The notes: generated from the letters alone by a model not told the origin. DNA of 64,000 bases from Allobosea sp. (GCF_017308075.1 NZ_JAFKFX010000023.1:434001-498000); one strand, 5' to 3'. Numbered from the stretch's first letter, positions 26,437 through 35,298 are shown. Numbers and translations are program-made.

Positions 26437-27663
26437 ATGCGCTCGGCCTTGAGCTCGCCGCTCTTTCTCGTCCTGCTCCTGACCGGCGTCGCGGCGCAGT
26501 TCGCCGACAAGCTGGCGCTCGACACGATCACGCTGGCGGCGACCGAAGCGGGAGCGAGCGCGCGCTTCGTCGGCCTGCTTGTCGCCGCCCAGTCCGCCGC
26601 CTGGCTGCTGATCTCCTTGCCGGCGGGCGTACTGGCCGACCGGGTCGCCCCGCGCAGCCTGATCCTGCTCGGCGGCCTGCTGATGGCTGTCGGCTCGGGC
26701 TTCGGTGCGGCCCTGCTTGCGGCGGAAATGATCGGCCCGGCGCTGGCGCTCTCGACCTTCGTCGCGGCGGCCGGGCCGGTCGTGATCGCGCTCTCGGTCT
26801 TCGTGCTGATGCCGCGCGCGGTCACGCTCGCCTTGCTGCCGCGAGCCAACAGCCGCCTCGAACTCGGCCGGGCGAGCTTCAACCTGATCGCGCCGCTGAT
26901 CGCCGGCTGGACGGTGGCGCGCGGCAGCGGCTGGCTCGGACTGGCGCTCTGCGCTGTGGCGGGCCTCGTCGTCATCGCCACGGCCATGCGCCTGCCGGCT
27001 GAGGCCGCGCCGGCCCAGCCGCGGCAGAAGCTGCATCGCGCCATCGCCGAGGGCGGCGCCTTCGTCGCCCGTCACCCTTATCTGCGGCCGATCGCGCTCT
27101 GCGCCATCGGCTGGAATCTCGCCTTCTTCGCCTTCATGGCGCTGGTCGCGCCCTATGCGCTGCGGGTGCTGGCGCTCGATCCGAAGGCTGTCGGCCTGGC
27201 TTCCTCCGTCTACGGCGCCGGGGCGGTCGCAGCGGCCCTCTCCGGCGCCTGGCTGATCGCGCGCCTGCCGACCGGGATGCTGCTGGTCTTCGGACCGGCG
27301 GTCTCTTTGCTCGGGGCAGCCTTGCTCGCATCGGCCCCACCCGCCTTGGGCTGGCCGGCGCTGGCGCTCGCCTTCTTCCTGTTCGGCTTCGGCCCGATCC
27401 TCTGGTTCATCACCCAGACGACCTTGCGCCAGGCCGTGACGCCGCAGCCCCTGCTCGGGCGTGTCAGCGCCACCATCACCACTGCGATGTACGGCATGCG
27501 CCCGCTCGGCGCGCTCGCCGGCGGGCTGGCCGGGGAGCGCTTCGGGCTGGAGGCCGCGATCTGGCTGCCGGTCGTCCTGTTCGGCTTGTCGACGCTGGCG
27601 ATCCTCGCCTCGCAGATGCCGCGGCTCAAGGTGATGCCGGCGGGGGAGCTTACCACAGCATGA
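26437..27663 (+). CDS. MFS transporter
   Basis: A 408-residue inner-membrane protein with about twelve transmembrane helices. The loop between helices 2 and 3 is [17 protein letters not shown], the classical MFS GxxxDRxxRR-type signature. The central cytoplasmic stretch around residues 190-205 ([15 protein letters not shown]) separates the two halves. It looks like an efflux-type permease of the enterobactin-exporter/MFS_3 group; the substrate is unknown. The ATG at 26437 begins a normal N-terminus ([15 protein letters not shown]). Its last 14 bases overlap the convergent DUF2269 gene. Confidence 0.88.
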   Translation: MRSALSSPLFLVLLLTGVAAQFADKLALDTITLAATEAGASARFVGLLVAAQSAAWLLISLPAGVLADRVAPRSLILLGGLLMAVGSGFGAALLAAEMIGPALALSTFVAAAGPVVIALSVFVLMPRAVTLALLPRANSRLELGRASFNLIAPLIAGWTVARGSGWLGLALCAVAGLVVIATAMRLPAEAAPAQPRQKLHRAIAEGGAFVARHPYLRPIALCAIGWNLAFFAFMALVAPYALRVLALDPKAVGLASSVYGAGAVAAALSGAWLIARLPTGMLLVFGPAVSLLGAALLASAPPALGWPALALAFFLFGFGPILWFITQTTLRQAVTPQPLLGRVSATITTAMYGMRPLGALAGGLAGERFGLEAAIWLPVVLFGLSTLAILASQMPRLKVMPAGELTTA

Positions 27664-28129
27664 GCGAGGGACGAGCCAGCATCAGCCAGATGATCGCCAG
27701 GACGGAGAGGAAGGCGGGGAAGCCGCACGCAAACCAGACGCGGTAGAGCTGGAAATACCGCTTCGGCAGCGGGGCGGCGCTTGCCGCAGCCTCGGATGCG
27801 AGCCGACGAAGCCGATGCTGGATCCACACGACCGGCAGCCAGAAGCAGCCGGTCAGGATGTAGAGCGCCAGCGAAAGCATGATCCAGCCTTCGGACAGCG
27901 ACCAGCCGATCTCTCGTGCCAGCAGGTAGCCGGTGACCGGCTGCAGCAGCACGGCGGAGGCCGTGAATAGCCAATCAGCGACCACAACAGTGCCGGCGAC
28001 ATGGGCGATCAAGGCCGGATCGCGTGTCCGATGCGCCATGACCATGAAGAATGCGATGCCGGCGCCGGTGCCGAGCAATACCGTCGCGCCGAGGACGTGG
28101 AGCCAGCGCAGAAGTAGCAACCACTCCAT
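27650..28129 (-). CDS. DUF2269-family integral membrane protein
   Basis: A 159-residue protein with four hydrophobic helices and a start of the form WLLLLRWLHVLGATVLLGTGAGIAFFM, which matches DUF2269. FDs of the family are small membrane proteins of unknown function, often placed next to NAD(P)-binding/DoxX-like proteins, as here. Its ATG shares one base with the TGA stop of the upstream SDR-DoxX fusion gene, so the two are translated from one message. Confidence 0.85.
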   Translation of the reverse strand: MEWLLLLRWLHVLGATVLLGTGAGIAFFMVMAHRTRDPALIAHVAGTVVVADWLFTASAVLLQPVTGYLLAREIGWSLSEGWIMLSLALYILTGCFWLPVVWIQHRLRRLASEAAASAAPLPKRYFQLYRVWFACGFPAFLSVLAIIWLMLARPSLMLW

Positions 28130-29424
28130 CAGCGCTCTTCTGCTATCGCCATCACCGCGACCGCGAGGGCCGTGGCCGGAAGAATCTTGACGAGCGGCCC
28201 AAGCGGGTCTCCCCAAAGCGAGGGCGCGAGCACGGTGCCGGCTGCGAGATAGACCAGCGATACCGCAATCGCGGCGAGTGCCGCGCGGATCAGCCAGCGC
28301 CGGAACAGAAAACCGATTCCGATGGCGATGTCCGCCAGCGAACCCAGGATCACGAAGCTTGCTGCAAGCCCATGCGATATCGACGGCGGCAAGATCGCAA
28401 CCGCTTCGCGCCATTGCCACAGGCCGATCAGGCCCGACAGCAGCCAGAACGAGGCCAGGGTCAGCACGAGACCAGGTAGGACAAGTTGGCTCCTGGCGAA
28501 AATCCGCTCCTGGCGGGTCGAGGGCAGTCGAGACAAAAGGACGTCGAGCTCCACCAGATCGCGCCCCGTCGCCTCGCGCCAAGGTGTCGGATCGCCGACG
28601 ATCCCCCTGGACAGGATGTCGAGCGCGGAACTGCGGAGCGGCGAGCGCCAGCCGAACCAACCGGCGAGGTCGGCCAGTCGCGCGAGGCCGCTTGCCATGG
28701 GGGCAGGCAGATCGAACGTTGCCGTCGGGGTCGGCAATCCGAGCCAGCGCCGCAGTTTCAGGATGAGGTCGCGGAGCGTGTGAGGTTCGGCCGCGAGGAG
28801 GTCGAATGTCGCACGCTTCGGAACCTCGCCGGCAAGGCAGGCGTCTACCGCGTCCGCTAGATCATCCACTGCAACGGTCTGCACCCTGCTTTTGCCGAAG
28901 GCGAGCACTTGCACCAGCGGGAAGGCCGCGATCATCCGAAGCAGGGCCGTGCCGCCATAGGCGTTAGCGCCGATCACCAGCCCGGGCTTCAGGATGATCC
29001 AGTCAAGCGCGCTGCGTTGCAATGCGCTATCGGCTTCGCCCTTGGTGCGCAGGAAGGCGATCTTCGCGGCGGGATCGGCCCCCGGTACTGAAATCTGGAT
29101 GAAGGTCCGAATTCCTCGTGCCTCGCAGGCCGCGATCAATGCCGAGATAGCGCGCTGCTGGCTCGCGGCGAGTTGGTCGCGCGCACCGTCCTGCAGGGCG
29201 CCGGCAGCGTTCACGACCGCATCTATGCCGTCGAGATAGGGCTGCCAGCTGGCTTCGGAAGAAAGCCTGCTCAAATCCGTTCCCGTCCAGGTGAGGTCGG
29301 GAGCAAGGCGTTGGCCTAGATCGAGGTCGCGGCCGAAGCCGACAATGTCATGCCCCGCCTGTTGAAGGCGGCGCGCGACCGCAAGGCCGATGAAGCCATA
29401 GGCGCCGAGAAGCAGGATACGCAT
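28129..29424 (-). CDS. NAD(P)-binding epimerase-like protein fused to a DoxX-like membrane domain
   Basis: A 431-residue two-part protein. Residues 1-about 290 are an atypical SDR/NmrA-type Rossmann domain (LLLGAYGFIGLAVARRLQQAGHD at the N-terminus; INxAG-like AVVNAAGAL). Residues about 300-430 contain four transmembrane helices of DoxX-like type (SFVILGSLADIAIGIGFLFRRW). This architecture is annotated in several proteobacteria as SDR family oxidoreductase with a DoxX-like tail. It could act on a membrane quinone or lipid substrate, but nothing proves this. It is followed without a gap by the DUF2269 gene. Confidence 0.88.
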   Translation of the reverse strand: MRILLLGAYGFIGLAVARRLQQAGHDIVGFGRDLDLGQRLAPDLTWTGTDLSRLSSEASWQPYLDGIDAVVNAAGALQDGARDQLAASQQRAISALIAACEARGIRTFIQISVPGADPAAKIAFLRTKGEADSALQRSALDWIILKPGLVIGANAYGGTALLRMIAAFPLVQVLAFGKSRVQTVAVDDLADAVDACLAGEVPKRATFDLLAAEPHTLRDLILKLRRWLGLPTPTATFDLPAPMASGLARLADLAGWFGWRSPLRSSALDILSRGIVGDPTPWREATGRDLVELDVLLSRLPSTRQERIFARSQLVLPGLVLTLASFWLLSGLIGLWQWREAVAILPPSISHGLAASFVILGSLADIAIGIGFLFRRWLIRAALAAIAVSLVYLAAGTVLAPSLWGDPLGPLVKILPATALAVAVMAIAEER

Positions 29425-29437
29425 GAGGCGGTTTCTA

Positions 29438-30358
29438 TCACCCTTGTTGCGGTATTCGCGATTGCTCCGGCCTCGCGGCGAGCAGGACGCCGCCGACGAT
29501 CAGCGCGATCGAGACCCCCTCCGCCATGTCGGGGATCTCGCCGAGGAAGACGATGGCGAGCAGCGAGGCGGCGACCGGCACGAGCGCGATCATCGCCGCG
29601 CCGGCCGAGGCACCGAGCAGCGTCACGCCGCGATTGAAGCTGATCAGCGCGACGGTGCTCATCAGCACGCCCTGATAGAAGCTCTGGATCGCGATCTCGG
29701 CCGCCGGCGCCTGTCGGAGATGGCTGAGGCCGAGCCCGATATAAGCAGGCACGAAGATCACCGCCGACCAGAAGCAGATCAGTGCGGCCGACTGGATCGG
29801 CGTCAGGCCGCTGCGCCTCAGGATCAGCGTGTAGCTCGCCCACATGACGGCAGCGAGGACGAGCAGGCCCAGGCCGAGCAGGCTCGGCGCTCCCTGCGCA
29901 CCGCCGGCGGTCAGCACGAGGCCGCAAAGCCCGGCGGCGATGGCGCCATAGCCGGCGAGCCTGATCCGGCCCGGCCGCTCGCGCAGCAGGAGCCAGCCGA
30001 GCAGGCCGGCGAAGACCGGCATCAGCGTCGGCGTTACCGAGGCGGCGCGGCCGGCCGAGGTCATCTGCACGCCGAAGGCGACGAGGATGGCGAAGGGCGC
30101 GCCCCAGAGCGCCGCGAAGACGAAGCCGTTGCGCCAGGCCCTGGGCGGCAGCCGGCGCAGCAGCACCGGCGCGAGCAGGATCGCGCCGATGCCGTAGCGC
30201 AGCGCGGTCAGGTCCCAGACATTGAGGGTGCGGGTGACGCTGAAGCGCGTGACCACGAACCAGCCGGCGAAGATCGAGACGGCGAGCCCGGCCCAGAGAA
30301 ATCCGCGTAGCCGCGTCGAGCCCGATTCGGGCGCAGGCAATTCCCGTTGCGATGGCAT
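29438..30358 (-). CDS. EamA/DMT-superfamily transporter
   Basis: A 306-residue protein with ten predicted transmembrane helices arranged as two EamA repeats (about 20-150 and 165-295). A short N-terminal cytoplasmic leader (PSQRELPAPESGSTRLRG) precedes helix 1. The family exports or imports metabolites such as amino acids. It lies 13 bp upstream of the SDR-DoxX fusion gene on the same strand, so it can be part of the same transcript. Confidence 0.9.
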   Translation of the reverse strand: MPSQRELPAPESGSTRLRGFLWAGLAVSIFAGWFVVTRFSVTRTLNVWDLTALRYGIGAILLAPVLLRRLPPRAWRNGFVFAALWGAPFAILVAFGVQMTSAGRAASVTPTLMPVFAGLLGWLLLRERPGRIRLAGYGAIAAGLCGLVLTAGGAQGAPSLLGLGLLVLAAVMWASYTLILRRSGLTPIQSAALICFWSAVIFVPAYIGLGLSHLRQAPAAEIAIQSFYQGVLMSTVALISFNRGVTLLGASAGAAMIALVPVAASLLAIVFLGEIPDMAEGVSIALIVGGVLLAARPEQSRIPQQG

Positions 30359-30404
30359 GGCGGCTTTCGAGAGGCGTTTCGTGCTGGCGGCAACCCGGGC
30401 CGCT

Positions 30405-31325
30405 CTATCCTTCCGGCAGCGGGATGAATTCCTCGGAATCGCCGGGCACGGTGTCGAAGCGGCCAGTCTTCCATTCCGCCTTGGCCTGGTCGATGCGCTC
30501 CTTCGAGGAGGAAACGAAATTCCACCAGATATGGCGCGGCCCGTCCATCGGCTCGCCGCCGATCAGCATCAACCGGCTCTGGTCGACGGCGAGGATCGAG
30601 ATCCGGTCGCCCGGCTTGAAGATCAGGAGCTGGCCGGCGCCGAATTCGTCGCCTGCGATTTCGATCTTGCCGGAGACGATGTAGACGGCGCGCTCGTCAT
30701 AATCGGGGTCGAGCGGCAGGATCGCGCCCGGCGCCATCACCGCCTCGGCATAGAGCGTGTCCCAGGGGAATTTCACCGGCGACGTCCGGCCATAGGCCGA
30801 GCCCATGATCAGGCTGATGCGCTTGCCTTCGCCGACGATGCGCGGCAGCTCGGGCGCGGCGTGGTGGATGAAGCCCGGCGCGATCTCCTCATGCGTCTTC
30901 GGCAGAGCGAGCCATGTCTGGATGCCGTAGAGCTTCGGTGCCTTCAGTCGTTCCTCCGGGGCGGTGCGCTCGGAATGGACGATGCCGCGCCCGGCCGTCA
31001 TCAGGTTCACCGCGCCTGGGCGGATCGGCAGCGCCGTCCCCAGCGAATCGCGATGCATGATCTCGCCGTCGAACAGATAGGTCACGGTCGAGAGCCCGAT
31101 ATGCGGGTGCGGGCGGACATCGATGCCCTCGCCGAGCAGGAACTCGGCCGGGCCCATCTGGTCGAAGAAAATGAAGGGGCCGACCATCTTGCGGCCAATC
31201 GAGGGCAGGGCCCGCCGGACCGAGAAGCCGCCGAGATCATGCGCGCGCGGCACGATCACCTGCTCGAGCGCTTCGCAGGAGCGTGTATCGCCGGGGACCG
31301 GGTCGTTGTCTGGAAGCTGGGACAT
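30405..31325 (-). CDS. Pirin-family protein
   Basis: A 306-residue bicupin. The N-terminal cupin carries the metal-binding cluster (VRPHPHIGLSTVTYL, two His, then HRDSLG and MTAGRGIVHSER with the third His and Glu). The C-terminal cupin is degenerate (PLDPDYDERAVYIVSG, then EFGAGQLLIF). Some family members have quercetin 2,3-dioxygenase activity, others redox sensing; the role is open. The ATG at 31323-31325 has GGGAGAAG at proper spacing. It is divergent from bioR with about 125 bp between the starts. Confidence 0.93.
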   Translation of the reverse strand: MSQLPDNDPVPGDTRSCEALEQVIVPRAHDLGGFSVRRALPSIGRKMVGPFIFFDQMGPAEFLLGEGIDVRPHPHIGLSTVTYLFDGEIMHRDSLGTALPIRPGAVNLMTAGRGIVHSERTAPEERLKAPKLYGIQTWLALPKTHEEIAPGFIHHAAPELPRIVGEGKRISLIMGSAYGRTSPVKFPWDTLYAEAVMAPGAILPLDPDYDERAVYIVSGKIEIAGDEFGAGQLLIFKPGDRISILAVDQSRLMLIGGEPMDGPRHIWWNFVSSSKERIDQAKAEWKTGRFDTVPGDSEEFIPLPEG

Positions 31326-31438
31326 GGCGGCTTCTCCCATGAGCGCTGAACCGGCGTCGAGTCTGCGCGTGCGAGCTCGCTTGGGCAAGGTGCCGGGTGA
31401 GAAGGTTGCAATTCGGCTCGACGCCGACCTCCGGAAAA

Positions 31439-31450
31439 ATTATCGATAAT
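31439..31450. promoter_or_regulatory. BioR box upstream of bioR
   Basis: ATTATCGATAAT is a perfect palindrome containing TTATCGATAA, which fits the BioR consensus TTAT-MK-ATAA except for the CG centre. It ends two bases before the bioR ATG, so bound BioR would cover the translation start region. Autorepression is inferred. Confidence 0.75.
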
Positions 31451-31452
31451 CC

Positions 31453-32121
31453 ATGCCTAAGGAAAAGACAGAGACGCTTTCGGTCCGGATCAGCCGCACT
31501 TTGGCCGAGCGGATCATTTCCGGCCAGCTCGAACCCGGCAGCCGCCTGCGGCAGGACCATGTCGCGGCCGAATTCGGCGCCAGCCATGTGCCGGTGCGCG
31601 AGGCTTTCCAGCGCCTCGAGGCGCAGGGATTGGCGGTCAGCGAGCCACGCCGCGGCGTACGCGTCGCCGCCTTCGACCTGCGTGAAGTGCGTGAGGTCGC
31701 ACAGATACGCGCCGCGCTCGAGGTGCTGGCGCTGCGCCATGCCGCGCCGCATCTGACGCGCGCCATCCTCGACGAGGCCGAGGAGGCCACCAGAGCCGGC
31801 GACCGCTCCCGCGACGTCCGCTCCTGGGAGGCGGCGAATCGCCGGTTCCATCGGCTGATCCTGACGCCCTGCGCCATGCCGCGGCTGCTGGCCGCCATCG
31901 ACGACCTGCATGCCGCCAGCGCGCGTTTCCTGTTTTCCGCCTGGCGCTCGGAATGGGATGGTCGTACCGACCATGATCACGGCGTGATCCTGGCGGCGCT
32001 GCGGGCCGGGCGACTGGACGAGGCCGAGGCGGTGCTTGCTCGGCATGTCCAGTGGGTCGGCAGCAAGCCCGTGCGCATGGCCTCGGGGGCGACACGCGAT
32101 GCCTTCGCCATTGTCGGCTGA
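31453..32121 (+). CDS. bioR: GntR-family biotin regulator BioR
   Basis: A 222-residue GntR/FCD regulator. The winged helix covers residues about 8-70 (RISRTLAERIISGQLEPGSRL and SHVPVREAFQRLEAQGL) and the FCD helical domain follows, with HRLI and HDHGVIL-type metal/effector positions. I assign BioR because it stands next to bioY and because BioR-type boxes precede both genes. In alphaproteobacteria BioR represses biotin synthesis and uptake genes. No ribosome site is visible between its operator and the ATG, so the mRNA could be leaderless. Confidence 0.85.
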   Translation: MPKEKTETLSVRISRTLAERIISGQLEPGSRLRQDHVAAEFGASHVPVREAFQRLEAQGLAVSEPRRGVRVAAFDLREVREVAQIRAALEVLALRHAAPHLTRAILDEAEEATRAGDRSRDVRSWEAANRRFHRLILTPCAMPRLLAAIDDLHAASARFLFSAWRSEWDGRTDHDHGVILAALRAGRLDEAEAVLARHVQWVGSKPVRMASGATRDAFAIVG

Positions 32122-32180
32122 CGGGCGAGGCTTGCAAATCGGCGCCGGCTGTGGCGTCAGTAATAGATCGCGAATGTAAA

Positions 32181-32190
32181 TTATCTATAA
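32181..32190. promoter_or_regulatory. BioR box upstream of bioY
   Basis: TTATCTATAA is an exact match to the known BioR operator consensus. It lies about 25 bp before the bioY start, in the expected promoter position, with AT-rich sequence on both sides. Confidence 0.85.
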
Positions 32191-32214
32191 TTCTACACCA
32201 GCAAGGAGATGCCG

Positions 32215-32802
32215 ATGAATCCTCTGTCCCAGGCCGCGCCCCGGCCCGGTCTCGCCCCGCTCGCCCTCGGCGCGCGGCCCCTGACCGTCCAGATCGCAGC
32301 CGTCCTGCTCGGGACCCTCATCCTCGCGATCTCCTCGCAGATCAGCGTGCCGATGATTCCGGTGCCGGTGACCATGCAGACCCTGGCGGTGACGCTGATC
32401 GGCGCGCTCTATGGCTGGCGCCTCGGCGCGATCACCATCACCGCCTGGCTGTTCGAGGCGGCGCTCGGCTTGCCGGTCCTCGCCAACGGCAATGGCAGCC
32501 TGCTGTCCTTCGTCGGTCCGACGGCCGGCTATCTCTTCGCCTTCCCGATCGTCGGCGCGCTGGTCGGCTGGCTGGTCGAGCGCGGCTGGAACGGCAGCCG
32601 CCCGAGCCTCGCTCTTGTCGCCATGATCATCGGCAACGCACTCTGCCTGGTGTTCGGCGCGCTCTGGCTCTCGACTCTGATCGGCGTCGAGAAGGCGATC
32701 ATCGCCGGCGTCCTGCCCTTCCTGATCGGTGGCGTGCTGAAATCGGCGCTCGGCGCGGCGATCCTCGTCGCCTTCGAGCGGGGCCGGAAGCGCGCGGCCT
32801 GA
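32215..32802 (+). CDS. bioY: Biotin transporter BioY
   Basis: A 195-residue membrane protein with six helices. It is the biotin-binding S-component of the ECF class. Characteristic segments are QISVPMIPVPVTMQTLAVTL near residue 45 and FVGPTAGYLFAFPIVGALVG near 100, both standard BioY signatures. Two ATGs are possible (32209 and 32215). AAGGAG at 32203-32208 leaves correct spacing only for the second. No ECF ATPase or EcfT genes (bioMN) are nearby; solo BioY is known to work alone or with unlinked partners. A BioR box and the bioR gene precede it. Confidence 0.94.
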   Translation: MNPLSQAAPRPGLAPLALGARPLTVQIAAVLLGTLILAISSQISVPMIPVPVTMQTLAVTLIGALYGWRLGAITITAWLFEAALGLPVLANGNGSLLSFVGPTAGYLFAFPIVGALVGWLVERGWNGSRPSLALVAMIIGNALCLVFGALWLSTLIGVEKAIIAGVLPFLIGGVLKSALGAAILVAFERGRKRAA

Positions 32803-32809
32803 CGCGCAG

Positions 32810-32853
32810 GGGTAAAGCCCGTTGCCTCAGGCGGCGGCTTTACCCACCTTTTT
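32810..32853 (+). terminator. Rho-independent terminator after bioY
   Basis: GGGTAAAGCC pairs with GGCTTTACCC across a short loop and is followed shortly by a run of five T. It lies directly downstream of the bioY stop. Confidence 0.75.
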
Positions 32854-32903
32854 GCGGTTCGCCAGCCGGGCGAGCCGCATCGCATCATCCGAGGCCTAGA
32901 TCA

Positions 32904-33000
32904 CCGCGCGTCCGTTCAGACGCGGTCACGGTGATCTATCTCATTGTTGTCACATCAGAGTTTTCCGAAAAGTGGAGTCCACTTTTCGGTCCGATGCCAT
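32904..33000. repeat. 97-bp dispersed repeat, family 3, copy 1
   Basis: Aligns without gaps to 55148-55244, both 97 bp. The shared core includes CGGTCACGGTGATCTATCTC, then GAGTTTTCCGAAAA and CCACTTTTCGGTCCGATGC. TTTTCCGAAAA and CCACTTTTCGG can pair partly. It sits between bioY and xseB. Confidence 0.85.
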
Positions 33001-33082
33001 GGCGCCTGAAGCGCTTTCGGCGAGTACGGTGGTCACGAATTCGGCGTAGAGCGCGCCTGGAGCGCCCTGCTTGAGTGCCCGC

Positions 33083-33340
33083 CTATTTCTCGACATCGAG
33101 CGGGGCGGTTCCCGTCGGCTTGCCGTCGGCGCCGAGGGTGATCTTCTCGATGCGCGCCTCGGCCTGCTTCAGCAGCGCGTCGCAGCGCGCCTTCAGCGCC
33201 TCGCCGCGGGTGTAGATGTCGATCGATTCCTCCAGCGCGACGTCGCCGCGCTCCAGCCGGGCGACGATCGCCTCGAGCTGCTTCAGCGCCTCCTCGAAGG
33301 GCAGGGTGGCGATATCGGCGTTGGGCTTGGCTTCGGTCAC
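33083..33340 (-). CDS. xseB: Exodeoxyribonuclease VII small subunit
   Basis: An 85-residue protein with the XseB helical hairpin ([37 protein letters not shown] in consecutive helices). It is the small subunit of exonuclease VII, which degrades single-stranded DNA from both ends together with XseA. The start is GTG at 33338-33340 ([13 protein letters not shown]); an upstream extension would add unrelated residues. In many alphaproteobacteria xseB lies directly beside dxs. Here it is about 7 kb from dxs. Confidence 0.93.
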   Translation of the reverse strand: MTEAKPNADIATLPFEEALKQLEAIVARLERGDVALEESIDIYTRGEALKARCDALLKQAEARIEKITLGADGKPTGTAPLDVEK

Positions 33341-33405
33341 TGAGGCGAATCCTGTTGGGCGCCCGTTATCGGCCTTGAGGCCGGACCCCGCAACCCCGCC
33401 CAGGC

Positions 33406-33870
33406 TCAGACCGGCAGCGCCGAGCTCTTCTTGATGGTGCGCAGCGTCAGCGTCGACTGCACCCGCGTCACGCCGGGAAGCTGGGTGATGATGTCGGTGT
33501 GGATGCGCTCGAAATCGGCGGAATCGCGATAGATCACCCGCATCAGATAGTCGTGCGCACCGGCGAGCAGGTGGCATTCGAGGATTTCGGGCAGCCCCTG
33601 CACGGCTTGCTCGAAGCCTTCGAGCGAGGCGCGGCCCTGCTGATCGAGCGTGACGAAGACGAAGGCGGTGCCGGGGAAACCGGCGATCTTCTCGTCGAGC
33701 AGCATGGCGTAGCTGCGGATCAGCCCGCTCTCCTCGAGCTGCCGGACCCGGCGCAGGCAGGCCGAGGGCGAGAGATGCACCTTCTCGGCGAGGTCAGAAT
33801 TGGTGATGCGCCCGTCATTCTGCAGGATGCGCAGGATCGTCCTGTCACGGGAATCGAGTTCGATCGACAT
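33406..33870 (-). CDS. Lrp/AsnC-family transcriptional regulator
   Basis: A 154-residue regulator. The AsnC helix-turn-helix is at residues about 5-60 ([45 protein letters not shown]). The RAM/ACT-like effector domain follows ([23 protein letters not shown], the ligand-binding loop). Members sense leucine or other amino acids and form octamers. The target genes are not evident; it is a single gene between xseB and the phosphatase gene. Confidence 0.94.
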   Translation of the reverse strand: MSIELDSRDRTILRILQNDGRITNSDLAEKVHLSPSACLRRVRQLEESGLIRSYAMLLDEKIAGFPGTAFVFVTLDQQGRASLEGFEQAVQGLPEILECHLLAGAHDYLMRVIYRDSADFERIHTDIITQLPGVTRVQSTLTLRTIKKSSALPV

Positions 33871-34043
33871 TATTGCGCAGCATCCTCGGGCGGCGGCGCT
33901 TATCTGTGCGCCTGCTTTCGAGGCGGGATGTTTCTGCGAAAAAATGGCCACTGGCAAGCAGGTCCTTGCGTGCACTGCGCCATTTTCTGCGCAGTGCGGC
34001 GAACCGACCCGGCCCGCCGCATGATTCTGCGCGAAGGCCGAAG

Positions 34044-34556
34044 TCAGTCGAGGTCGAAACGGAAGGGCTTGCCCTCGAAGGCATCGGCGCCGCGGCCGAT
34101 CCGTTCGATCGCCGCGCGCATCCGCCCGCCGCGGCCGAGGATCTCGTCGGCGAGCGCGACCAGCCGGGCATTGGGCGTCGCCGAGGGGGAGAGGGCGCGC
34201 AGGCGCTCGGCGATCTCGCTCTCGTCCCGCTCCGGCCGAAGCGCGCAGACCGCGATATAGGCGCCGGCCGTCGAACGGCTGATCCCGGCCCAGCAATGCA
34301 CGACGATCGGGTTCTGCCGGTCCCAGTCGTGCACGAAGCCGAGCAGGCGCTCGACATGCTCGCTGGCTGGAATGACGTGCCCGGCCATTTCGGCGGTGAT
34401 GTCCGACATGGCGAGCATCAGATGCCGTTCCGCGGCGATCCCGGGCGGGGTCTCGACCACCGTCGCGGCGTTGATCAGGGTGACGACATGGCTGGCGCCG
34501 ACGGCGGCGACGGTCTCGTTCAGCTTCGACAGGGAGGAGACGTGGAGTGTCGGCAT
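34044..34556 (-). CDS. Tyrosine/dual-specificity protein phosphatase-like protein
   Basis: A 170-residue cytoplasmic protein with the Cys-X5-Arg phosphatase loop HCWAGISRSTAG near residue 87. The general-acid Asp would be in the DITAEM loop near 52. The size and sequence match the small DSP/tyrosine-phosphatase-superfamily proteins common in rhizobia. The substrate is unknown. It is divergent from the thioesterase gene; the two ATGs are 121 bp apart. Confidence 0.9.
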   Translation of the reverse strand: MPTLHVSSLSKLNETVAAVGASHVVTLINAATVVETPPGIAAERHLMLAMSDITAEMAGHVIPASEHVERLLGFVHDWDRQNPIVVHCWAGISRSTAGAYIAVCALRPERDESEIAERLRALSPSATPNARLVALADEILGRGGRMRAAIERIGRGADAFEGKPFRFDLD

Positions 34557-34677
34557 GAGCGGGCTTTCGGGAGCTGACGGCGGCGAATCTCTGAAGCCTG
34601 TCGATGACGAGCTTATGGCGTGGCGCCGGTTTCCGGCTACAAGCGCGGCAACGCCATCCACGCCGAAGGTTGCCGGC

Positions 34678-35262
34678 ATGAATCTCTGGTTGCGCCTGCT
34701 CTGGCTGCTGCTCTCCCGGCCCTTCCAGCCGCGGCTGAGGCCGCCCTTCGAGGCGTCGATCCTGCCCTTCCGGGTCTGGTTCCACGATCTCGACACCAGC
34801 CTGCATATGAACAATGCGCGCTACTGGGGGCTGATGGATCTCGGCCGGACCGACCTGATGCTGCGCAGCGGCCTCTGGCGCGCCATTTTGCGCCATGGCT
34901 GGGTGCCGGTGGTGAATTGCGGCACGATCCGCTTTCGCCGCGAACTCAGGCTGTTCCGCGCTATCCGCCTCGAAACCCGCATGCTGTGCTGGGCCGAGGG
35001 CTGGGTGGTGATGCAGCATCGCATTCTCGCCGACGCTCGCGACGGCAGCGAGATCGTCGCGGCGGTGGCGCTGGTGCGTGCCGCGCTCTACGATCGGAAG
35101 GGCAAGGCCTTCGTTCCGGTCGCCCGTTTGCTCGCCGAGCTCGGCGTCGAAGCAGAGAGCCCGCCGCCGAGCCCCGAGGTCGAGGCCTTCCTGCGCGCCG
35201 AGGAGGCGATGCGCCAGGCCGGCGCGACGGGGCGGGGGCTGACGGAGGCTTTGCCGGAATAG
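34678..35262 (+). CDS. Thioesterase-family protein (4HBT-like hotdog fold)
   Basis: A 194-residue hotdog-fold acyl-CoA thioesterase-like protein. After a hydrophobic N-terminus (LWLRLLWLLLSRPF) comes the family signature VWFHDLDTSLHMNNARYWGLMDL near residue 35, where the Asp and the HMNN segment are characteristic. Eukaryotic THEM6 and bacterial relatives share this pattern. The N-terminal helix may anchor it at the membrane. The substrate is unknown. Confidence 0.9.
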   Translation: MNLWLRLLWLLLSRPFQPRLRPPFEASILPFRVWFHDLDTSLHMNNARYWGLMDLGRTDLMLRSGLWRAILRHGWVPVVNCGTIRFRRELRLFRAIRLETRMLCWAEGWVVMQHRILADARDGSEIVAAVALVRAALYDRKGKAFVPVARLLAELGVEAESPPPSPEVEAFLRAEEAMRQAGATGRGLTEALPE

Positions 35263-35298
35263 ACGGCCTGGACGAGGTCCCTCACGGCGCGTTGAATC

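Noticed and set aside
26280-27044. 255-codon N-terminal extension of dxs
   Set aside because: It is antisense to the MFS gene and has no similarity to transketolase-type proteins. Normal Dxs length is reached from the TTG at 26279.
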